Notes under the pieces: model-generated
What the model was told of the DNA's origin: nothing
Database searches by the model: none
Seen by the model: the letters and a program-made list of their open reading frames with translations, nothing else
Translations under genes and position numbers: made by a program
From: Streptococcus sp. 596553
Lineage (GTDB): Bacteria; Bacillota; Bacilli; Lactobacillales; Streptococcaceae
Reading direction: 5' to 3'
Length of the DNA stretch: 64,000 nucleotides
Assembly (NCBI RefSeq): GCF_900411395.1
Contig: NZ_OXCQ01000001.1
Location: 1 to 64,000 of the forward strand
Part shown: positions 1-6,534 of the stretch, in pieces
Layout: the number at the start of each line of letters is the position of its first letter
Numbering within the stretch: position 1 is the first letter of the stretch

Positions 1-2
1 AT

Positions 3-1487
3 ACAACAGTAAACTTTAATAAAGGCGATGAAGAAGTTGAGCTTGATAAATCTACTCTGACATTAGTTGATAAAACTGGTAAAGAAGTGAAAGAAGTTGT
101 AGTTCCAGGAGAAGGAACATATGTACTTAAGGATGGAGTCGTTGAATTTACACCAGAAAAAGATTTCGTAGGCAAGGCAACTCCAGTAACAGTTCAAGTG
201 AAAGACGTCAATGGTAAAGTAGTTTCTGAAACTTATACTCCAACTGTGCGTCCTGTAACGGAGTTTAAAGACACAGATGGGAATGTTGTTTCAGGAAGTA
301 CTACAGAAGATGGCAAAGTTGATAAGAAGGACTTCCCGGGCTATAGATTTGTTGAAACTAAAGTTGATAACAAAGGTAATACAACTCATATTTATGAAAA
401 AGTAACAACAACATTCAAGGATAAGGAAGGCAATCTTATTACTGTTGATAAAGACAACAATCCTGTGAAATCAACAGAAAAAGGAGAAATCCTAGCTAAA
501 ACGATCCCAGGTTATAAATTCGTAGAAACGAAGAAATTACCAAATGGTGATATTGAGCATATCTATGAAAAAGTAACAACAACATTCAAGGATAAGGAAG
601 GCAATCTTATTACTGTTGATAAAGACAACAACCCTGTGAAATCAACAGAAGAAGGAGAAACCCCAGCTAAAACGATCCCAGGTTATAAATTCGTAGAGAC
701 TAAGAAACTTCCAAACGGAGATATCGAACACATCTACGAAAAAGTAACAACTTCATTCAAAGATAAAGACGGAAACGAGATTCCAAACTATCCAAGTGAG
801 CCAGGTACAGTCGATAAGAAAGACATTCCAGAATACAGATTCGTAGAGACTAAGAAATTACCAAATGGTGATACTGAACATATCTACGAAAAAGTAAGTA
901 CCTTCTTCAAAGATAAAGAAGGCAAAGAGATTCCAAACTATCCAAGTGAGCCAGGTACAGTCGATAAGAAAGACATCCCAGGCTACCGCTTCGTAGAGAC
1001 TAAGAAACTGTCAAATGGAGATACTGTTCATGTTTATGAAAAAGTAACACCACCAGCTCCAACACCTTCACCTGTTCCTCAACCAAATCCAGGTAAGCAA
1101 AATACAACTACTTGGACTGATGAGAATGGAAATCCATTGAAACCAACTGAGCCAGGTTCTAAAGAACCGGGAACAATTCCAGGTTACGAATATGTGAAGA
1201 CTGTGACAGATTCAAATGGAAATATCAGACATATCTTCCGTAAAGTTGAGATGCCAACTCCAACACCGGTTGAACCGACTCAACCAGCACAACCGGTAGA
1301 GCCAGCAACTCCAGCAATACCTGAACAGCCAGCTAAACCTCAAATGCCAGCAACACCTAAATATGTTGATGGTCAAAAAGAATTGCCTAACACAGGTACA
1401 GAAGTTAACGCTAGCCTCGCAGCACTTGGACTTCTTGGAGTTTTGAGTGGATTTGGATTTCTTGCTCGCAAGAAGAAAGAAGACTAA
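3..1487 (+). CDS. CshA-like LPXTG-anchored fibrillar surface protein, 5' end outside window
   Basis: The reading frame is open from base 3, so this is the C-terminal part (about 494 codons) of a larger protein. The first part, up to about base 250, resembles a CshA-type fibril repeat (FTPEKDFVG, followed by TPVTVQVKD). Then come five MucBP-like units ending in HIYEKV or HVYEKV: 255-404 (50 aa), 405-575 (57 aa), 576-746 (57 aa), 747-896 (50 aa) and 897-1046 (50 aa). A proline-rich linker, a sixth degenerate unit and a PT/PA-rich wall-spanning stretch follow. The end is a classic sortase signal: LPNTG, a hydrophobic segment and RKKKED. The protein is probably a covalently wall-anchored adhesin. 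CshA membership is inferred from repeat style only, since the N-terminal adhesive domains are not visible. A terminator follows. Confidence 0.85.
   Translation, partial: TTVNFNKGDEEVELDKSTLTLVDKTGKEVKEVVVPGEGTYVLKDGVVEFTPEKDFVGKATPVTVQVKDVNGKVVSETYTPTVRPVTEFKDTDGNVVSGSTTEDGKVDKKDFPGYRFVETKVDNKGNTTHIYEKVTTTFKDKEGNLITVDKDNNPVKSTEKGEILAKTIPGYKFVETKKLPNGDIEHIYEKVTTTFKDKEGNLITVDKDNNPVKSTEEGETPAKTIPGYKFVETKKLPNGDIEHIYEKVTTSFKDKDGNEIPNYPSEPGTVDKKDIPEYRFVETKKLPNGDTEHIYEKVSTFFKDKEGKEIPNYPSEPGTVDKKDIPGYRFVETKKLSNGDTVHVYEKVTPPAPTPSPVPQPNPGKQNTTTWTDENGNPLKPTEPGSKEPGTIPGYEYVKTVTDSNGNIRHIFRKVEMPTPTPVEPTQPAQPVEPATPAIPEQPAKPQMPATPKYVDGQKELPNTGTEVNASLAALGLLGVLSGFGFLARKKKED
405..746 (+). repeat. Tandem 171-bp coding repeat, two near-identical units
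   Basis: Units 405-575 and 576-746 encode two 57-residue copies that differ at only a few positions. The first roughly 130 bp of each unit are almost identical, while the last 40 bp use different synonymous codons and resemble the following 50-residue units instead. This pattern suggests repeat expansion and gene conversion. Confidence 0.85.
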
Positions 1488-1549
1488 TCTTTCTAATGGG
1501 TATAATTTGTTTGCAATGAACAGATTGTCCTTAATGAGGATGGGCAAAA

Positions 1550-1574
1550 ACTTCATTTCAGGATAAAATGAAGT
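1550..1574. other. Stem-loop downstream of the LPXTG gene
   Basis: A perfect 9-bp stem (ACTTCATTT / AAATGAAGT) with a 7-nt loop lies between the stop codon and the T-tailed terminator. It may protect the transcript 3' end. No T-tract follows it, so it is not a terminator by itself. Confidence 0.4.
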
Positions 1575-1589
1575 AAATATTCCCACAAT

Positions 1590-1637
1590 AAAACGCATAG
1601 TATCAAGTTTCAAGACCTGATATTATGCGTTTTTTAA
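1590..1637. terminator. Rho-independent terminator of the surface-protein gene
   Basis: A 16-bp stem (AAAACGCATAGTATCA pairing with TGATATTATGCGTTTT, one G-T wobble) is followed by a T-rich run. The core CGCATAGTATCAAG is shared with the terminator at 19291-19344, so both belong to one dispersed family. Confidence 0.8.
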
Positions 1638-1693
1638 TTTTACAGACTTTTTTCAGTCTCACTTATTGTACAGTGAAATGAGATAAAAAATGG

Positions 1694-1740
1694 ACAAGTT
1701 GATTGGGGGATTTAAACCAATTTCTAACAATGTTTTAGAA
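1694..1740 (+). repeat. Dispersed about 47-bp repeat, possible mobile-element end
   Basis: The segment contains TTGATTGGGGGATTTAAACC and the following TTTCTAACAATG. It matches, in inverse orientation, 53047-53093 and more weakly 53144-53180. No transposase is present nearby. It is probably a degenerate end of an insertion sequence or a small repeat of unknown family. Confidence 0.5.
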
Positions 1741-1831
1741 AACTCGGCGGACTATTCCAGATTCAATCAACTAGAATGTTAAAAGTTATTGGGCCTGTAG
1801 AGGTTCCACAATCTCGTCATTTTGAGTCTAA

Positions 1832-1939
1832 AAAGAGAATGGTTTCCATGCTGTGATTGCTGCTCTCTACAAACGTGAGCTTGTGCATGAGTCGAACGTT
1901 GGGGAGCTCCTCGATATGTTAGAGGATTGGGAGTTTTAA
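1832..1939 (+). pseudogene. C-terminal gene remnant, about 35 codons
   Basis: This frame is open from an in-frame stop at 1829-1831 to TAA at 1937-1939 and has no start codon. It reads as a compositionally normal protein tail (for example AALYKRELVHE and later LLDMLEDWEF). It lies between the repeat at 1694 and the toxin-antitoxin module. I do not recognise the family. The rest of 1640-1985 shows no gene. Confidence 0.35.
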
Positions 1940-1989
1940 AAAATCCTTGTTTATGTTTTTTTATATGCAATTGATTTACAGTAGATAAA

Positions 1990-2016
1990 AAGACTGAGGG
2001 ATTACTTCTCAGTCTT
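1990..2016 (-). terminator. Terminator of the toxin-antitoxin operon
   Basis: A 9-bp stem (AAGACTGAG / CTCAGTCTT) overlaps the toxin stop codon. On the minus strand it is followed by a short T run (TTTTATC). Confidence 0.7.
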
Positions 2017-2350
2017 GGATATGTTGAAAGAGGTGGTCGAGTTGGTTTAGGTAGTCGGTGCGTGAGTTGATAATTCTCAGGATATGGACTTCTTTTTCAT
2101 GAATGAGGTAAAAGAGTAGGTATTGTTTAGAGACAATCATTCTGAGAGTGTTTCCTGAATAGAGGGAGTATCCGATTTTATGGTCAAAGTTAATACCGCC
2201 CTCTGGTGAGAAGGTAAGTAGGTTGCTGGTTTGTTGGAGGCGAGTGATGACTTTCTTGGCTATGTTTTCACTGAACTCTGTGGAGTAGTAGATGAAGATA
2301 GCGTCCAAGTCTTGTCTGGCTTGTTCTGTGAAGCCTACTTTATAGTCCAT
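2009..2350 (-). CDS. Type II toxin, RelE/ParE family
   Basis: This 113-aa protein starts MDYKVGFTEQARQDL, the typical opening of ParE/RelE toxins, with a later YLLFYLIHEKEVHILRI core strand and an R near the C-terminus. Family members are either mRNA-cleaving ribosome-dependent endoribonucleases (RelE/YoeB) or gyrase inhibitors (ParE), and sequence alone does not say which. The start overlaps the 3' end of the antitoxin gene by 11 bp, the usual translational coupling in these modules. A terminator overlaps its stop. Expression is probably autoregulated by the antitoxin-toxin complex at the upstream promoter. Confidence 0.85.
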   Translation of the reverse strand: MDYKVGFTEQARQDLDAIFIYYSTEFSENIAKKVITRLQQTSNLLTFSPEGGINFDHKIGYSLYSGNTLRMIVSKQYLLFYLIHEKEVHILRIINSRTDYLNQLDHLFQHIQD

Positions 2351-2627
2351 ACTTTGAAAAGACCTCGTCTGCGTCGTAGAGACGCCCCTCGATGATGTCT
2401 TGGTAGCCTTTATCTAGTTCTGCTTTGAGTTCTCCTAGGAAGATTTCTGCTTTGAGTTGGTCGGCTGTTTTAATTGGGAGACCTTTTTCAAGGACGATTT
2501 GTTCTACAAAGAGGTTGAGGGCATCTGAAAGGCTGATGTTTTGGCTTTCTAGGATGGTTTTTGCTTCTTCAAATAGTTGAGTATTGACGCGGAAGTTATA
2601 AACTCGGTCTCGTGTAAGTGTTGACAT
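2340..2627 (-). CDS. Antitoxin, RelB/DinJ-type
   Basis: This 95-aa protein starts MSTLTRDRVYNFRVNTQLF. It has a ribbon-helix-helix N-terminus (VNTQLFEEAKTILES, ISLSDALNLFVEQI) like RelB/DinJ antitoxins, which bind DNA as dimers and mask the toxin with an acidic C-terminal tail. The start at 2627 is chosen because AAGGAG lies 7 nt upstream; a longer frame to 2660 would lie inside the promoter region. It precedes and overlaps the toxin gene, which is the normal order. Confidence 0.85.
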   Translation of the reverse strand: MSTLTRDRVYNFRVNTQLFEEAKTILESQNISLSDALNLFVEQIVLEKGLPIKTADQLKAEIFLGELKAELDKGYQDIIEGRLYDADEVFSKYGL

Positions 2628-2662
2628 GGCATTTCTCCTTGTAATGATATTGTATTGCACAT

Positions 2663-2691
2663 ATCTTACAAAAAAAGATAGAGAAAGTCAA
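2663..2691 (-). promoter_or_regulatory. Promoter of the toxin-antitoxin operon
   Basis: Minus strand: -35 TTGACT (2691-2686), 17-bp spacer, -10 TAAGAT (2668-2663). It sits about 36 bp upstream of the antitoxin ATG. Confidence 0.75.
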
Positions 2692-2809
2692 GGGATGTTT
2701 TAGTAGGGAAGGGTGGAAGGTTGGTAATTCAAATTATTAAACAGAATTTTTGATTAAAAGTATTATTTTAAGAGAAAAATTTTCAATTTCACAAATTTTA
2801 GGCAAACGC

Positions 2810-2952
2810 TTGCATTCTATTTTTTATTAGATTATAATAGGTTGGTATAAAGCCTTCTGTAGTAATAAAATGTAGAAGGTGTAGAAAGTAAGGATTTAGA
2901 ATATTTGTAGTCAAAAGACAATGTTGCAATTCCTTACCATAGGGGGATAGAT
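2810..2952 (+). promoter_or_regulatory. Promoter and structured leader of the ABC exporter operon
   Basis: The promoter is -35 TTGCAT (2810-2815), 17 bp, -10 TATAAT (2833-2838). The leader of about 105 nt contains two pairings: CCTTCTGTA (2853-2861) with TGTAGAAGG (2871-2879), and GTAAGGA (2888-2894) with TCCTTAC (2931-2937). The second arm ends just before the GGGGG ribosome-binding site. The GCAAACGCTTGC-like sequence at the -35 resembles half of a CcpA cre site but does not match well. The rest of 2692-2809 is AT-rich with no gene. Confidence 0.55.
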
Positions 2953-3945
2953 ATGGCAATGATAGAAGTGGAACATCTTCAGAAAAATTTTGTGAAGACT
3001 GTTAAGGAACCGGGCTTGAAGGGGGCTTTACGTTCCTTTATTCATCCTGAAAAGCAGACCTTTGAAGCGGTTAAAGATTTGACTTTTGAGGTACCAAAGG
3101 GGCAGATTTTAGGCTTCATCGGGGCAAATGGTGCTGGGAAGTCGACAACCATTAAAATGCTGACAGGGATTTTGAAACCAACATCTGGTTTTTGTCGGAT
3201 TAACGGCAAGATTCCCCAGGACAATCGCCAAGATTATGTCAAGGATATTGGAGTCGTTTTCGGACAACGCACCCAGCTATGGTGGGATTTGGCTTTACAA
3301 GAGACCTACACGGTCTTAAAAGAGATTTATGATGTGCCAGACTCGCTCTTTCATAAGCGTATGGACTTTTTGAATGAAGTCTTGGATTTGAAGGACTTTA
3401 TCAAGGATCCCGTGCGGACTCTTTCACTAGGGCAGCGCATGCGGGCGGACATTGCAGCTTCTTTGCTTCACAATCCCAAGGTTCTCTTTTTAGATGAGCC
3501 GACCATTGGTTTGGACGTTTCGGTCAAGGATAACATTCGTCGGGCAATTACTCAGATCAATCAGGAGGAAGAAACAACCATTCTCTTGACCACTCACGAC
3601 CTGAGCGATATTGAGCAACTCTGTGATCGAATTTTTATGATTGATAAGGGGCAGGAGATTTTTGATGGGACGGTTAGCCAGCTCAAGGATACCTTTGGCA
3701 AGATGAAAACTCTCTCCTTTGAACTGCTACCAGGTCAAAGTCATCTCGTCTCTCACTATGAAGGCCTGCCTGATATGATTATTGATAGACAGGGGAATAG
3801 CCTCAACATTGAATTCGATAGTTCCCGCTACCAGTCAGCTGATATTATCAAGCAAACCCTGTCTGATTTTGAAATCCGCGATTTGAAGATGGTGGATACG
3901 GATATCGAGGATATTATCCGTCGCTTCTATCGAAAGGAGCTCTAA
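2953..3945 (+). CDS. ABC-2 exporter ATP-binding subunit
   Basis: This 330-aa ATPase shows Walker A GANGAGKST (about residues 56-64), a LSLGQRMR signature, Walker B VLFLDEPTIGLD and the switch histidine in TTHDLSDIEQL. It belongs to the DrrA/NatA-like subgroup that partners with ABC-2 permeases. It opens an operon with two permease genes (3947 and 4767) separated by 1 bp each. The substrate is unknown; relatives export drugs, lipids or ions. The start could be ATG 2953 or 2959; 2953 has the better spacing to the G-rich ribosome-binding site. Confidence 0.88.
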   Translation: MAMIEVEHLQKNFVKTVKEPGLKGALRSFIHPEKQTFEAVKDLTFEVPKGQILGFIGANGAGKSTTIKMLTGILKPTSGFCRINGKIPQDNRQDYVKDIGVVFGQRTQLWWDLALQETYTVLKEIYDVPDSLFHKRMDFLNEVLDLKDFIKDPVRTLSLGQRMRADIAASLLHNPKVLFLDEPTIGLDVSVKDNIRRAITQINQEEETTILLTTHDLSDIEQLCDRIFMIDKGQEIFDGTVSQLKDTFGKMKTLSFELLPGQSHLVSHYEGLPDMIIDRQGNSLNIEFDSSRYQSADIIKQTLSDFEIRDLKMVDTDIEDIIRRFYRKEL

Positions 3946-3946
3946 G

Positions 3947-4765
3947 ATGGTCAAATTGTGGAGACGTTATAAACCTTTTATCAATGCAGGTGTTCAGGAA
4001 TTGATTACCTATCGAGTCAACTTTATTCTCTATCGGATTGGGGATGTTATGGGGGCTTTTGTGGCTTTTTATCTCTGGAAGGCTGTCTTTGATTCCTCAC
4101 AGGAGTCCTTGATTCAGGGCTTCAGTATGGCGGATATCACCCTTTACATTATCATGAGTTTTGTGACCAATCTTCTGACTAGGTCGGATAGCTCCTTTAT
4201 GATTGGGGAGGAGGTCAAGGATGGTTCCATTATCATGCGCTTACTGAGACCAGTACATTTTGCGGCTTCTTATCTCTTTACCGAGCTTGGCTCCAAGTGG
4301 CTGATTTTTATCTCTGTTGGCCTGCCATTTTTAAGTGTCATTGTCTTGATGAAAATCTTATCTGGGCAAGGGATTGCAGAAGTGCTGGGATTAACTGTCC
4401 TTTACCTCTTTAGTTTAACGCTGGCCTATCTGATTAACTTTTTCTTTAATATCTGTTTTGGTTTTTCAGCCTTTGTGTTTAAAAATCTTTGGGGGTCCAA
4501 TCTACTCAAGACTTCCATAGTGGCCTTTATGTCGGGAAGTTTGATTCCCTTGGCTTTCTTTCCAAAGCTTGTTTCAGATATTCTCTCCTTTTTGCCTTTT
4601 TCATCCTTGATTTATACTCCAGTTATGATCATTGTTGGGAAATACGATGCCAGTCAGATGATTCAGGCGCTCGCTTTGCAGTTCTTCTGGCTCTTAGTGA
4701 TGGTGGGCTTGTCTCAGTTGATTTGGAAACGAGTCCAGTCATTTATCACCATTCAAGGAGGTTAG
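3947..4765 (+). CDS. ABC-2 type permease, first subunit
   Basis: This 272-aa membrane protein has about six hydrophobic segments and resembles the ABC-2 permease family formerly called DUF990. It opens MVKLWRRYKPFINAGVQELI and has the membrane run FILYRIGDVMGAFVAFYLW. It begins 1 bp after the ATPase stop and is followed by a second, similar permease, so the transporter is probably a heterodimeric membrane channel driven by the 2953 ATPase. No substrate-binding protein is encoded, consistent with export. Confidence 0.8.
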   Translation: MVKLWRRYKPFINAGVQELITYRVNFILYRIGDVMGAFVAFYLWKAVFDSSQESLIQGFSMADITLYIIMSFVTNLLTRSDSSFMIGEEVKDGSIIMRLLRPVHFAASYLFTELGSKWLIFISVGLPFLSVIVLMKILSGQGIAEVLGLTVLYLFSLTLAYLINFFFNICFGFSAFVFKNLWGSNLLKTSIVAFMSGSLIPLAFFPKLVSDILSFLPFSSLIYTPVMIIVGKYDASQMIQALALQFFWLLVMVGLSQLIWKRVQSFITIQGG

Positions 4766-4766
4766 T

Positions 4767-5552
4767 ATGAAAAAATATCAGCGTATGCATCTGATTTTTA
4801 TCAGACAATATATCAAGCAAATCATGGAATACAAGGTGGATTTTGTAGTTGGTGTGCTGGGAGTTTTTTTGACTCAAGGCTTGAATCTCTTGTTTCTCAA
4901 TGTCATCTTTCAACACATCCCATCCCTAGAAGGTTGGACTTTTCAAGAAATTGCCTTTATCTATGGTTTTTCTTTGATTCCCAAGGGTTTGGACCATCTC
5001 TTTTTTGACAATCTTTGGGCTCTGGGACAGCGCTTAGTGCGAAAAGGTGAGTTTGACAAGTATCTGACTCGTCCTATTAATCCCCTCTTTCATATTCTAG
5101 TTGAGACCTTTCAGATTGATGCCTTGGGAGAACTCTTGGTCGGTGGAATTTTACTAGCGACAACAGTATCAAGCATTGATTGGACTCTTCCAAAATTCCT
5201 GCTTTTCCTAGTTTGTATTCCATTTGCGACCTTGATTTATACTTCCTTGAAAATCGCGACAGCTAGTATCGCTTTTTGGACCAAACAGTCAGGGGCTATG
5301 ATTTACATCTTCTATATGTTCAATGATTTTGCCAAGTATCCGATTTCGATTTACAATTCTCTTCTTCGTTGGTTGATTAGCTTTATCGTGCCTTTTGCCT
5401 TTACGGCCTACTATCCTGCCAGCTATTTTTTGCAGGACAAGGATGTAATCTTTAACATCGGAGGTTTGATGTTGATTTCTCTGGTTTTCTTTGTCATTTC
5501 CCTTAAACTTTGGGACAGGGGCTTGGATTCTTATGAAAGTGCTGGGTCCTAA
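4767..5552 (+). CDS. ABC-2 type permease, second subunit
   Basis: This 261-aa membrane protein is paralogous in layout to the preceding permease, with the opening YQRMHLIFIRQYIKQIMEYK and the characteristic LGQRLVRKGEFDKYLTRPIN loop. Its ribosome-binding site GGAGG lies within the end of the upstream gene, so translation is coupled. A rho-independent terminator closes the three-gene operon. Confidence 0.8.
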   Translation: MKKYQRMHLIFIRQYIKQIMEYKVDFVVGVLGVFLTQGLNLLFLNVIFQHIPSLEGWTFQEIAFIYGFSLIPKGLDHLFFDNLWALGQRLVRKGEFDKYLTRPINPLFHILVETFQIDALGELLVGGILLATTVSSIDWTLPKFLLFLVCIPFATLIYTSLKIATASIAFWTKQSGAMIYIFYMFNDFAKYPISIYNSLLRWLISFIVPFAFTAYYPASYFLQDKDVIFNIGGLMLISLVFFVISLKLWDRGLDSYESAGS

Positions 5553-5565
5553 GAAGAAGAAACTC

Positions 5566-5594
5566 AAAGCCTTGTCTCAGGACAGGCTTTTTCT
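5566..5594 (+). terminator. Terminator of the ABC exporter operon
   Basis: The hairpin AAAGCCTTGTC / GACAGGCTTT (one bulged T) is followed by five T residues. Confidence 0.75.
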
Positions 5595-5612
5595 AATAGA
5601 GATGAAAATTCC

Positions 5613-5640
5613 TTGACATCTATTCTCAGAGTGCTATACT
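5613..5640 (+). promoter_or_regulatory. Promoter of tRNA-Thr
   Basis: -35 TTGACA (5613-5618), 16-bp spacer, -10 TATACT (5635-5640). The predicted start is about 6 nt before the mature tRNA 5' end. Confidence 0.8.
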
Positions 5641-5652
5641 GTAAGTGTAATA

Positions 5653-5725
5653 GCCGATTTAGCTCAGTTGGTAGAGCAAGGCACTCGTAAAGCCTAGGTC
5701 ACAGGTTCGATCCCTGCAATCGGCA
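5653..5725 (+). tRNA. tRNA-Thr (anticodon CGT)
   Basis: This 73-nt cloverleaf has acceptor stem GCCGATT / AATCGGC with discriminator A, D-loop AGCTCAGTTGGTAGAGC, anticodon loop CTCGTAA (CGT at 5686-5688) and T-arm ACAGGTTCGATCCCTG. The CCA end is not encoded. It has its own promoter and a T-rich hairpin downstream (5731-5756). Part of it is duplicated at 6066-6105. Confidence 0.95.
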
Positions 5726-5730
5726 AAGTG

Positions 5731-5756
5731 AAGAAGTCTCATCAGGCTTCTTTTTC
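5731..5756 (+). terminator. Terminator of tRNA-Thr
   Basis: The stem AAGAAGTC / GGCTTCTT (one G-T pair, 6-nt loop) is followed by TTTTCTTTTT. Confidence 0.7.
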
Positions 5757-5774
5757 TTTTTAAAGAAAATCAGA

Positions 5775-5863
5775 CCACTTAGACCGGTATAGAGACCAGA
5801 TAGGCAAACGAACTTGTTCTTGAAACTGACCTCTGCTATAATAATTTTTGTAAGGGACGTGAG
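5775..5863 (+). repeat. 89-bp direct repeat, copy 1 (promoter-like)
   Basis: This copy is about 90% identical to 13445-13533, from CCACTTAGACCG to GACGTGAG, and contains the same TTGTTC / TATAAT promoter. In copy 1 the promoter reads into a BOX element instead of a gene. The two copies bracket the prtA region. Confidence 0.8.
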
Positions 5864-5868
5864 TATTC

Positions 5869-6063
5869 ATACTCTTCGAAAATCTCTTCAAACAAAGTCA
5901 GCTTCACCTTGCCGTTTATATGTGACTGACTTCGTCAGTTCTATCCACAACCTCAAAGCAGTGCTTTGAGCTGACTTCGTCAGTTCTATCTGCAACCTCA
6001 AAACAGTGTTTTGAGCAGCCTACGGCTAGCTTCCTAGTTTGTTTTTTGATTTTCATTGAGTAT
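5869..6063 (-). repeat. BOX element (boxA-boxB-boxB-boxC, minus orientation)
   Basis: This is a pneumococcal-type BOX repeat. Read on the minus strand it begins with the ATACTCAATGAAAATC boxA end, carries two boxB units containing the palindrome CTGACTTCGTCAG, and ends with the boxC stretch GAAGAGATTTTCGAAGAGTAT. Such elements are non-coding, form stable RNA stems and can affect nearby expression. Confidence 0.9.
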
Positions 6064-6065
6064 TA

Positions 6066-6105
6066 GTTGCTAGAGCAAGGCACTCGTAAAGCCTAGGTCA
6101 CAGGT
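6066..6105 (+). pseudogene. Partial tRNA-Thr copy
   Basis: These 40 bp match tRNA-Thr positions 5667-5706 at 39 of 40 bases, including the anticodon loop. They lack both acceptor arms, so the copy cannot fold into a tRNA. The copy starts directly at the boxA end of the BOX element. Confidence 0.85.
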
Positions 6106-6141
6106 GAACATATGACTGAAGATTTGAAAAAATAGATATGT

Positions 6142-6180
6142 ATAAATAACCGTTAAGCCTTATTCTTAGCGGTTATTTAT
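6142..6180. terminator. Terminator-like inverted repeat upstream of prtA
   Basis: The 16-bp stem ATAAATAACCGTTAAG / CTTAGCGGTTATTTAT has one wobble and a 7-nt loop. Its T-tail is weak. A 7-codon ORF (ATG at about 6112) with an upstream AGGTGA lies just before it and is probably a gene remnant. The rest of 6181-6360 shows no gene. Confidence 0.45.
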
Positions 6181-6364
6181 ATTGTTTAATAGCGCTGATA
6201 TTTCATCAATGATGTTTGACTTTGTGATTTTGGTAGTGGTTCAATTTGATTGCTACTATTTTTGATGGTATGAATGTGCTTATAATGTATCCCCGTTAAG
6301 TACGAAACTTTTGCATCATTTATTAACATGCGTTAAAAATAAAATTAACCAGCCTTAATTTTTC

Positions 6365-6392
6365 TTGACTTAAATTTTTAAAATGATATACT
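6365..6392 (+). promoter_or_regulatory. prtA: Promoter of prtA
   Basis: -35 TTGACT (6365-6370), 16-bp spacer, extended -10 TGATATACT (TATACT 6387-6392). This leaves an untranslated leader of about 135 nt before the ATG. Confidence 0.7.
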
Positions 6393-6534
6393 ATTTTTAT
6401 GGAGAGCTAACAATTATATATAAATGTACTACTCTATTTCCTAGATAATACTTAGTAAAACTTTTTATAACAAAGGCTAGCAAAGTTAAAGTTTTCTATC
6501 TATTGGAAGTTAAATAAATATGTAAGGAATTAAA

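Noticed and set aside
1212..1613. Long open frame on the minus strand over the LPXTG gene end
   Set aside because: It is antisense to the proline-rich repeat and anchor region, has Cys/Trp-rich unnatural composition and no ribosome-binding site.
2800..2820. CcpA cre site at the ABC exporter -35
   Set aside because: Only half of the consensus is kept; too weak to claim.
5869..6063. CRISPR-like repeats in the CTGACTTCGTCAG palindromes
   Set aside because: They are boxB units of a BOX element, with no spacers and no cas genes.
5653..6105. tRNA-Thr as an integration site for a phage or ICE
   Set aside because: The duplicated part is internal rather than the 3' end, and no integrase gene is present.
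6284..6296. TATAAT at about 6290 as the main prtA promoter
   Set aside because: No -35 at a proper distance; the TTGACT/TATACT pair at 6365-6392 is much better.
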